The notes beneath the pieces are model-generated. The model made no database searches, was not told where the DNA came from, and saw only the letters and a list, made by a program, of their open reading frames with translations. Made by a program: the position numbers and the translations under genes. Below are positions 7,398-12,444 of a stretch of 12,444 nucleotides of DNA, piece after piece (position 1 is the first letter of the stretch; each line of letters opens with the position of its first letter). The stretch is from a bacterium (lineage in GTDB: Bacteria > Babelota > Babeliae > Babelales > CAIQNR01): the NCBI GenBank assembly GCA_947502805.1, contig CANNBR010000022.1, forward strand, positions 1 through 12,444, written 5' to 3'.

Positions 7398-7469
7398 GTC
7401 CCCAATGAGATTCGAACTCATGTTTTCGCCGTGAAAGGGCGGTGTCCTGGGCCTCTAGACGATGGGGAC
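7394..7469 (-). tRNA. tRNA-Glu (anticodon TTC), CCA encoded
   Basis: 76 nt. The acceptor stem GTCCCCA/TGGGGAC has 7 perfect pairs, the discriminator is G and the CCA is in the DNA. The anticodon loop CTTTCAC gives TTC (complement at 7433-7435), and the T arm is ATGAG/CTCAT around TTCGAAT. One C-A mismatch closes the top of the anticodon stem. From memory the 5' half is nearly the same as gammaproteobacterial tRNA-Glu. It follows tRNA-Lys by 3 nt and must be cut from a shared precursor. Confidence 0.97.
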
Positions 7470-7472
7470 CCT

Positions 7473-7548
7473 TGGTGAGCCGCGCTGGATTCGAACCAGC
7501 GACCCACAGCTTAAAAGGCTGTTGCTCTACCGACTGAGCTAGCGGCTC
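7473..7548 (-). tRNA. tRNA-Lys (anticodon TTT), CCA encoded
   Basis: 76 nt. The acceptor stem starts GAGCCGC, closing with GCGGCTC, then discriminator A and encoded CCA. The D arm is GCTC/GAGC, the anticodon stem ACAGC/GCTGT carries loop CTTTTAA with anticodon TTT (complement at 7513-7515), and the T loop is TTCGAAT. It is the first gene of a two-tRNA operon; the tRNA-Glu 5' end lies 3 nt beyond its CCA. Confidence 0.97.
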
Positions 7549-7586
7549 TTCTTGAACTTTTGAAAGTCACAAAAGAGTTCTCTTAA

Positions 7587-7613
7587 CTTATAAATCTCTG
7601 AGCTATTTGTCAA
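7587..7613 (-). promoter_or_regulatory. Candidate promoter of the tRNA operon, overlapping the mgtE stop codon
   Basis: On the minus strand a perfect -35 TTGACA (7613-7608) and a five-of-six -10 TATAAG (7592-7587) are separated by 15 bp, slightly short. Reading the -35 one base earlier (CTTGAC) gives 16 bp. The -35 box contains the TGA stop of mgtE (7612-7610). Transcription would start about 30 nt before tRNA-Lys. Confidence 0.6.
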
Positions 7614-8995
7614 GAAAAGTTCGTGAAATAGCTGAAAATAGCTTGAGCGACCGTACAATAGATCAACAGACCTAAGACATCCATCACTGTACCAAGCACT
7701 GGGCCTGCCCAATAGGCTGGATCGATAGAGAGCCTGCGCAACAACACCGGCACCGTGCTACCTATCACGATAGAGACTATCACAACGCATAGCACTGAGC
7801 TGCTAATGGCTATACTTCCAATCATGTTTCCACTGGTTATATATACCCGTGCAAAAACGGTAATCCCAAGAACAAGCCCTATAGCGCATGCAAGTAAAAA
7901 TTCTCTTCTAAAGAATTTTTTTAAATTGGCATTATTAATTTCACCTGATGCCATACCTTGAATAATTACCCCAGAAGTCTGACTACCAGAATTGCCTCCA
8001 GTACCTACTAACATGGTCAAGAATTGTAGCAATAACCCCCCTGAAACGGTGGCTAGAAGGTCAGTGTTGTATTTTAATATGACACTAGAAAGTGATTGCA
8101 CCAACATAAGAACAATAAGAATATAACTACGTTGATACAGTTGTCTGAAAAAAGATTCTTCCAGATACGTCCCTTTTACTGGGCTCATAGCAGACATACG
8201 ATACACGTCTTCTGCGCTTTCCTCTTCAATAATATCAACAAGTGTATTACTTGGAATTACCCCAAGAAAGAAATTATCTTCACCAACCACAGGAACAATG
8301 TTCAAATCATAATGCATCATTCGTTGAGCAATTGATTCCTGATCTTCTTGCGCATGTGCCACAAATTCATTGCGACGCATAAAAGAACTCAAAATTGCTT
8401 CCGGCTTTTGCAATACAAGATCTTCTAAATAAATAAACCCCACAAGGAGCTTATTTTTATTAATAACAAAGATTTTACGGTGGAGTTCTGTATGGACTTG
8501 AAGCCGTTGAATAAGCTGAATGCTTTTCTGAACACTAAGCCAGTCATTTAAAGGAAGAACGTCAGTATCCATGATACCGCCGGCAGATTGAGGATTGAAC
8601 TTCATCAATGAAAGAACTTTTTCTCGATCGCTTTTATGCAGAAGATTCAGATATTTTTTTAGATCCTCATCAGATAAATTTTCAAAAAGATCGGTGACTT
8701 CATCAGTCGTTAAGCAGGCAAGAACACTACCTTGCTGCAAATCACTCAAAAAAGAGAGCGCAAGCGATTGCATGCTTTCAGAAAGCTCTCGAAATACCGC
8801 ACAATTAATATCTTGTGGAAGTTCAACAAATAACTTTTTAAAATGATCTTCAGGAAGATCAGAAAAAAAGGCAGCAATATCAGCAGGATGAAGCTTAAGC
8901 AACTCCTCCCACAAAGATTTCCCCAAAGCAGACCGCTGAGAAATGACATCTTTGATGTGAGCCTTAATCTCGATAAATAATTTTTCTGGAATCAC
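7610..8995 (-). CDS. mgtE: Magnesium transporter MgtE
   Basis: About 461 residues from GTG at 8995, the usual MgtE size. The protein is a homodimeric inner-membrane Mg2+ channel gated by its cytosolic domains. Positions below count from an upstream TTG at 9013. The N domain (about 30-140) has LHPADIAAFF and the helical SDEDLKKYLNLL region. Two CBS domains (about 145-265) include AGGIMDTDVLPL and NIVPVVGEDNFFLGV. The C-terminal five-helix membrane part (about 290-465) has the hallmark GGNSGSQTS (339-347) and DPAYWAGPVLGTVMDVLGLL (431-450), where D445 corresponds to the pore Mg2+ ligand. I prefer GTG at 8995 because GAGGAG (9007-9002) sits 6 nt upstream; that hexamer lies inside the frame if TTG at 9013 is used. 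No Mg2+ riboswitch is evident upstream. The stop codon overlaps the candidate tRNA promoter. Confidence 0.95.
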   Translation of the reverse strand: MIPEKLFIEIKAHIKDVISQRSALGKSLWEELLKLHPADIAAFFSDLPEDHFKKLFVELPQDINCAVFRELSESMQSLALSFLSDLQQGSVLACLTTDEVTDLFENLSDEDLKKYLNLLHKSDREKVLSLMKFNPQSAGGIMDTDVLPLNDWLSVQKSIQLIQRLQVHTELHRKIFVINKNKLLVGFIYLEDLVLQKPEAILSSFMRRNEFVAHAQEDQESIAQRMMHYDLNIVPVVGEDNFFLGVIPSNTLVDIIEEESAEDVYRMSAMSPVKGTYLEESFFRQLYQRSYILIVLMLVQSLSSVILKYNTDLLATVSGGLLLQFLTMLVGTGGNSGSQTSGVIIQGMASGEINNANLKKFFRREFLLACAIGLVLGITVFARVYITSGNMIGSIAISSSVLCVVIVSIVIGSTVPVLLRRLSIDPAYWAGPVLGTVMDVLGLLIYCTVAQAIFSYFTNFS

Positions 8996-9157
8996 AATCT
9001 TCTCCTCTTGCAACCGACCTGATTTCTTTCTCGCTCAGGATAACAATAGATTTTTCTATGATTCTACAATCAAGACTTTTACCTTATCGCAATACGTTTT
9101 GCTTGTCCATTTGACTTTGTAAGAACCCTCTTCTACCCTCACTTTATACAGTATTTT

Positions 9158-9205
9158 TGATTGTTTTTTTCTCACTTGAAAAATAAAAAAAGAGCAAAAC
9201 AATCA
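9158..9205. other. Inverted repeat upstream of the pseudouridine synthase gene
   Basis: TGATTGTTTT (9158-9167) and AAAACAATCA (9196-9205) are perfect 10-bp inverted arms. Inside them CTC (9171-9173) can pair with GAG (9192-9194). The element lies 60 bp before the ATG in the divergent mgtE region. It could be an operator or a leader hairpin; AT-rich chance pairing is also possible. Confidence 0.35.
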
Positions 9206-9264
9206 TTTAAGAAGATATCCGAAAATCAAAGAATCTTTAAAAAACAAGAAAAAAGGACATTTCG

Positions 9265-10203
9265 ATGAGTAATACGAATCTTATTCTACCAGGCAGCGCC
9301 CACACCTTTACCGTACCCCTTGAAAAAGTAGGCATGCGCCTTGATGCTTTTCTGGTAGAACAGTTCTCTGGTTATTCCAGAAGTTTTTTTACACGAGTCA
9401 TCGAAGATAAGCTGGTAACCATAGGAACCACTATTGCTCAGAAAGCGGGAGTGTCACTAAGGGCAGGAGATATAGTTGAGGTAACATTCCCTCATCCTGA
9501 AGAAAAAATATCGCTCAATGCCACTGCGCTTCAAAATTCTGGACTTAAAATTATCTACCAAGAAGCGGATTTTGCGATTATCTATAAACCAGCCGGCATC
9601 ACCGTACACCCTGCATCAGATAAAAGTACCGAACCCACTCTTGTTGATTGGCTTATCACTACCTTTCCAAATGTTGAAGCTATCGGCTACAAAGATCGTC
9701 CGGGCATTGTGCATCGCCTTGATAAAAACACTTCAGGACTCATGGTTATTCCTTTGACAAGCCCTGCCTTTTCCACCTTTAGTGCACTTTTTAAAGATCG
9801 CCACATGCACAAAACCTACCTTGCAGTAGTTAAAGGGCATCCTGAAAAAGAAGGTGTTATCGATTATGCTCTTGCTCGCCACAGAACGGTACGCAATAAA
9901 ATGATCCATCATACTGAAGGCAGAGCTGCACATACTGCATTCACTACCCTTTCTTATTTTGCTGAAAGCGCATTGGTGCAAGCTCGACCAACAACGGGCC
10001 GAACTCACCAAATTCGCGTCCACTTTGCCAACCTCGGCCACCCACTTCTGGGAGACAACCTCTATGGTAGCAATACTCCTTTTATTGCTCGGCACGCTTT
10101 GCATGCATCAAAATTAAGCTTTACCTTTGCTGGTAAAGCCTATGACTTTGAGTCCCCTTTGCCTAAAGATATGGAACGGCTTCTCGTTTTAGTAGCAAAA
10201 TAA
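9265..10203 (+). CDS. RluD-type large-subunit rRNA pseudouridine synthase (RluA family)
   Basis: 312 residues, typical length. The enzyme isomerises specific uridines in large-subunit rRNA (helix 69 in the case of RluD) during ribosome assembly. An S4 RNA-binding domain lies at about 24-76 (RLDAFLVEQF through RAGDIVEVTFP). The catalytic domain has YKPAGITVHP (107-116), the motif HRLDKNTSG (150-158) with catalytic D153, TGRTHQIRVH (244-253) and HALHASKLSF (277-286), all family hallmarks. The S4 domain makes RluD or RluC more likely than RluA; the exact site cannot be fixed from sequence, so no symbol is given. The ATG has an AAAAGGA site 7 nt upstream (9251-9257). It is monocistronic, divergent from mgtE, and followed by a dispersed repeat element. 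Confidence 0.93.
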   Translation: MSNTNLILPGSAHTFTVPLEKVGMRLDAFLVEQFSGYSRSFFTRVIEDKLVTIGTTIAQKAGVSLRAGDIVEVTFPHPEEKISLNATALQNSGLKIIYQEADFAIIYKPAGITVHPASDKSTEPTLVDWLITTFPNVEAIGYKDRPGIVHRLDKNTSGLMVIPLTSPAFSTFSALFKDRHMHKTYLAVVKGHPEKEGVIDYALARHRTVRNKMIHHTEGRAAHTAFTTLSYFAESALVQARPTTGRTHQIRVHFANLGHPLLGDNLYGSNTPFIARHALHASKLSFTFAGKAYDFESPLPKDMERLLVLVAK

Positions 10204-10210
10204 AAAAATC

Positions 10211-10286
10211 CCGTCATCCCCAGAGATAGAAGGCGACCATGTGCGTAGCGCAGTGGTTGCCGACTGAACGTCCGGGGACCCAGACG
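10211..10286. repeat. Dispersed repeat family A, copy 3, with a different central hairpin
   Basis: The left end CCGTCATCCCCAGAGATAG (10211-10229) and right end CCGGGGACCCAGACG (10272-10286) resemble copy 1, and the ends can pair (CGTC with GACG, TCCCC with GGGGA). The centre, 10232-10261, is a 30-nt hairpin: GGCGACCAT pairs with GTGGTTGCC through two wobbles, then TGCG with CGCA around a 3-nt loop, with one bulged G. This centre is unrelated in sequence to that of copy 1. Confidence 0.6.
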
Positions 10287-10362
10287 TAACAAGATAAAGT
10301 CATCTTAATTTATCCTACAAGCTTAAACGCTCATCTTCTTATCACACCCCCTCAATCGCCTC

Positions 10363-10568
10363 TTTCTTTTAACTCTCTCCATTTCAATAGCCTTTTTCTA
10401 AAAATTAAGCTCAAAAAAAAATATAAAAAACAAAATTATTGCAATTTGTAAATTATAATTAGTGGGCTGATAATAAGTTTATCTTTCAAATTACCTTTAC
10501 TCATGGTGAGTTAGGAAGTGAGAGATAAAAAAATGGAGAATAAAATGGAAACAAAAAACAAACTAATA
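10363..10568 (+). repeat. Upstream region and gene start shared with a paralog at 12237-12444 (copy 1)
   Basis: A 29-bp block at 10363-10391 matches 12237-12265. After a diverged middle part with small indels, 10482-10568 is identical over 87 bp to 12358-12444, where the window ends. The identical block covers 63 bp before the ATG at 10545 plus the first eight codons. It contains ACTCA-TGG-TGAGT (10499-10511), a small hairpin, and a three-codon mini-ORF ATG GTG AGT TAG (10503-10514). The diverged part contains TATAAT (10454-10459) with no clear -35 partner. Confidence 0.85.
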
Positions 10569-11090
10569 ATCAGTCTTTTGCTGGTTACACAAGTGAGTGG
10601 AGTAATGGCGAAGAGTTTAATTACTACTCAACAGGAAAAGGCAAATACTTTAATTAAGACTGAAGGAATAGCCTATCAAGCACAGCTTAAAAAAGAGTAC
10701 GCAGACTATGTAGCTAAAAATAAATCCCATAATGATCAATTTAGAGTTCAAATAATTAGAAATAATAAACACGTTGATAAATTAAAACAAGCATTACAAA
10801 AAGACCAAAGCAACAAAAAACTTCAATTGAATCTTGGAATAGCCACAAAAAAGCAGGCATCCTTAAGCCGCACCCAAGATATGGTTATGTCATTTGAAGA
10901 ATGGCAAGAAAAACTAGATTCGGACTACGCTGCTTACGTAAATATAATAAATAAATCAAACAAAGACCTATTAGCGCAAGAAACGAAATACCAAAAAAAG
11001 TCTCCAAACAAAAAAATTGTATTTGAGGAAACTACAACAAAACTAATGACACAAGCTGACTGGTTAGATTCCGGCAGACCGCGATACTAG
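10545..11090 (+). CDS. Small secreted lysine-rich helical protein, member of a local paralog family
   Basis: 181 residues from the ATG at 10545, which has GGAG 6 nt upstream (10535-10538). An ATG at 10533 and a GTG at 10518 are also in frame, but would lengthen the charged N-terminus and have poorer ribosome sites. The signal peptide has a hydrophobic core (LIISLLLVTQVSGVMA) with cleavage after residue 22. The mature protein is highly charged, Lys/Gln/Asn-rich and predicted helical or coiled coil. It contains two related segments about 75 residues apart: YQAQLKKEYADYVAKNKS (44-61) and WQEKLDSDYAAYVNIINKS (120-138), sharing the pattern Q-x(2)-L-x(3)-Y-A-x-Y-V and NKS, so it likely arose by internal duplication. 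I do not recognise the family. A second gene with the same start begins at 12421 and a terminator follows. Export and duplication fit a surface or host-facing role, which is inference. Confidence 0.8.
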   Translation: METKNKLIISLLLVTQVSGVMAKSLITTQQEKANTLIKTEGIAYQAQLKKEYADYVAKNKSHNDQFRVQIIRNNKHVDKLKQALQKDQSNKKLQLNLGIATKKQASLSRTQDMVMSFEEWQEKLDSDYAAYVNIINKSNKDLLAQETKYQKKSPNKKIVFEETTTKLMTQADWLDSGRPRY

Positions 11091-11111
11091 TCCTTTAGCA
11101 AACCAAACAAT

Positions 11112-11175
11112 AAAAAGCCTATCAAGAAACCGTACCTTTAGATGTGCAAACGAAGTTTTAGGATAGGCTTTTTTT
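11112..11175. terminator. Bidirectional Rho-independent terminator with a long loop
   Basis: AAAAAGCCTATC (11112-11123) and GATAGGCTTTTT (11162-11173) form a perfect 12-bp stem around a 38-nt loop. A run of seven Ts follows on the plus strand and TTTTTATTG on the minus strand. It lies between the convergent small secreted protein gene and phospholipase-like gene and can serve both. Confidence 0.8.
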
Positions 11176-11187
11176 ATTTCTCATTAC

Positions 11188-11931
11188 TCAGCAAACATAA
11201 CGCGCTACTCGTGATGCAATCTGTTTAAAATTTCTCGATACCAAGTGCGACAATCTATACGGGGTAATCAAATACGAACGTTTCTTTAGTTTTTCAAAAT
11301 GGTTTGCAAAGGCATCAACTACTTCTGGTTTATTACGCACTTGTACTGCTTCTTCATTGCCGTAAGTGGCAGCTGTTGTAAAATTAAATGACCCAAAAGC
11401 AACAATGTTTTTGCCACCACAGGTGTTTCTAAAAATCATCGTTTTTTGATGCATAATTGTTGGATAGGAAATTCGTTGAAAAACTTCACCCTCTTCTTCC
11501 CCGTTGCGCTGTGACATCGGAGTTAAACCAACTGGCTGATACTGGAATACTGCTATACCTGCTTCAGACAAGGTAAACGCTAAGCTGTAAAAGGTTGAAG
11601 TTACTGCTCCTGGATCAAAAACAATTTCAACCGAAACTCCTCGATTATGCGCATCGATTAAATCGGCTCCTATTTCTTTTTCGGTAAATCTAAAAGCGGC
11701 AACTTTTATACTTCCTTCAGGAGATGTTGCTTGTATAAGTCCACGTAAAATATTTTTGTATACCCGGCCATCATCAGGAGCAAAAAGAACGACATCGATA
11801 ACTCCATCATCTGGCATGCAGTAGTGTTGAATTGTTTCTTCTGGTGTTTGCTTGGGAATAGTTATTTTATCTTCTTTTTTTGCCTGCAGTAGTGCAATAC
11901 AACACATAAGCAGTATTATTTTCTTCTTCAT
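11188..11931 (-). CDS. Secreted phospholipase D-like (PLDc_2) domain protein
   Basis: 247 residues from the ATG at 11931, which has AAGGA 8 nt upstream. An ATG at 11970 would add 13 basic residues and its AAAGG touches the start codon, so it is less likely. Counting from the 11931 start, the signal peptide is MKKKIILLMCCIALLQA. The domain holds one HKD-type motif: H161, K163, then GSFN at 180-183. A single motif implies a dimeric active site, as in Nuc-type nucleases and PLD6. The Asp that normally follows HxK by five positions is Arg168, and the spacing to GSxN is stretched by NTCGGKN; activity is therefore uncertain. Possible roles are phospholipase or endonuclease outside the cytoplasm. 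The gene converges on the small secreted protein gene across a shared terminator, and a 13-bp direct repeat flanks it. Confidence 0.85.
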   Translation of the reverse strand: MKKKIILLMCCIALLQAKKEDKITIPKQTPEETIQHYCMPDDGVIDVVLFAPDDGRVYKNILRGLIQATSPEGSIKVAAFRFTEKEIGADLIDAHNRGVSVEIVFDPGAVTSTFYSLAFTLSEAGIAVFQYQPVGLTPMSQRNGEEEGEVFQRISYPTIMHQKTMIFRNTCGGKNIVAFGSFNFTTAATYGNEEAVQVRNKPEVVDAFANHFEKLKKRSYLITPYRLSHLVSRNFKQIASRVARYVC

Positions 11932-12098
11932 TCTCTTTTTCCTTTTTTGGTCACATTTTTTGAATGACATCCTTTAACATAACGCGCTTTTGATGTAAAA
12001 ATACATGCTTTATTTTAAAAATTTTTTTCTTATTCTTTTGAACAAAGAGCAGCAATCTGCGCAAGAATCTTTATTCTTTCATTGTCTTAATTTTCTGT
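11932..12098. other. AT-rich intergenic region upstream of the phospholipase-like gene
   Basis: No credible gene is seen. The region holds the upstream copy of a 13-bp direct repeat AACATAACGCGCT (11976-11988, other copy 11194-11206 in the 3' end of the phospholipase-like gene) and a small inverted repeat ATGTA-AAAA-TACAT (11993-12006). No convincing -35/-10 pair for the minus-strand gene could be found. Confidence 0.4.
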
Positions 12099-12239
12099 TG
12101 CCCTCCGCGGGCAGCGGCAAAGCAATGGAATTGGGCAGATCGACGTGCGTTTCGTCCGCACGTGCTGTAGTTGCATGTAATTATAGAAAAACCATGGAGG
12201 GATTGCCACGCAGGCTCGCAATGACGGGACTTTTTATTT
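12099..12239. repeat. Dispersed repeat family B, copy 2, probably a full-length inverted-repeat element
   Basis: The right end, 12196-12226, matches 2793-2823 with one mismatch and is followed by GACTTTTTATTT as in that copy. The left half holds GCGGCAAAGCAAT (12114-12126), a degenerate inverted counterpart of the ATTGCC/CTCGCAAT part. The centre has a hairpin ACGTGCG (12143-12149), 7-nt loop, CGCACGT (12157-12163). Translated on the minus strand it gives the RHCEPAWQS-type peptide often misannotated as a hypothetical protein. It directly precedes the duplicated upstream region at 12237. Boundaries are approximate. Confidence 0.6.
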
Positions 12240-12444
12240 CTTTTAACTCTCTCCATTTCAATAGCTTTTTTCAGAAAATTAAGCTCAAACTTAATCTAAT
12301 GCAATAAAACTATTGCAGTTTGTAATTTTATAAATGTAAGCTGGTATTAAGTTTAATTCTTTCAAATTACCTTTACTCATGGTGAGTTAGGAAGTGAGAG
12401 ATAAAAAAATGGAGAATAAAATGGAAACAAAAAACAAACTAATA
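12237..12444 (+). repeat. Upstream region and gene start shared with 10363-10568 (copy 2)
   Basis: This second copy of the upstream region is offset by 1874 bp at its left end and 1876 bp over the last 87 bp, which are identical. In its diverged part an inverted repeat GCAATA-AAAC-TATTGC (12301-12316) sits where copy 1 has the palindrome ATTGCAAT. The duplication continues past the end of the window. Confidence 0.85.
12421..12444 (+). CDS. Start of a second copy of the small secreted protein gene (partial)
   Basis: Only eight codons, METKNKLI, lie inside the window. They are identical at the base level to the start of the gene at 10545, with the same GGAG site 6 nt upstream (12411-12414). 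The rest of the protein, and whether it is intact, cannot be judged. Confidence 0.7.

Noticed and set aside
3970..7405. CGTCCCCAA shared by family A copy 2 (3972-3980) and the tRNA-Glu end (7397-7405), as possible attachment sites bounding the nuclease/ATPase region
   Set aside because: Only 9 bp are shared, the sequence belongs to the repeat family rather than a tRNA fragment, and no integrase is present.
9031..9045. TCGCTCAGGATAACA, resembling a third widespread repeat type
   Set aside because: Only about 15 bp are recognisable and no second copy exists in the window, so it is not annotated.
8996..9264. Mg2+ riboswitch (M-box) upstream of mgtE
   Set aside because: The minus-strand leader shows no long paired structure or terminator hairpin, and is short for this class.
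12005..12307. Open frames on both strands (plus 12005-12307 and minus 12071-12256)
   Set aside because: Both run through the family B repeat and give the RHCEPAWQS/GLPRRLAMTG-type peptides typical of translated intergenic repeats. No ribosome site or domain supports them.
1..12444. CRISPR array, transposase or phage genes
   Set aside because: No regularly spaced short repeats and no recognisable transposase, integrase or virion motifs were found on either strand.

Overview
The window looks like part of the chromosome of an AT-rich, Gram-negative, probably host-associated bacterium. Evidence: an outer-membrane-type beta-barrel C-terminus, several lineage-specific secreted proteins with cleavable signal peptides, tandem paralogs, and many degenerate intergenic repeat elements. 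The mix resembles Candidatus Dependentiae (TM6) genomes, but that is inference; there is no rRNA or universal marker here to settle it. No phage, transposase or CRISPR array is visible.

Layout. 1-2615 (+): the tail of an outer-membrane-like protein, then, 17 bp on, a large secreted protein carrying an in-frame 264-bp tandem duplication, closed by a clear terminator. 2616-4026: galE on the minus strand, flanked by copies of two dispersed repeat families. 4027-6600: a divergent pair, a YhcG/DUF1016 PD-(D/E)XK nuclease with an added histone-H1-like lysine tail (-) and an AAA/DUF4143 ATPase (+). 6601-7221 (-): an unrecognised secreted protein abutting the ATPase stop with no gap. 7323-7613 (-): a tRNA-Lys/tRNA-Glu operon with promoter and terminator. 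7610-8995 (-): the Mg2+ transporter mgtE. 9265-10203 (+): an RluD-type pseudouridine synthase. 10204-12444: a third repeat element, a small secreted lysine-rich protein, a bidirectional terminator, a phospholipase-D-like secreted protein (-), another repeat element, and the first eight codons of a second copy of the small secreted protein with an 87-bp identical upstream/start region.

How it works together. Housekeeping genes (galE, mgtE, the RluD-type gene, tRNAs) alternate with accessory genes that are mostly secreted or outer-membrane and so may face a host. The most system-like locus is 4027-6600, where two proteins that each contain a nuclease-type fold are transcribed divergently. A role in genome conflict or defence is possible but not proven. 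The most concrete novelties are the histone-like tail on the nuclease, the repeat elements that keep their ends but change their central hairpin, the duplicated upstream region of the small secreted protein family, and the hairpin that includes the encoded CCA end of tRNA-Glu.
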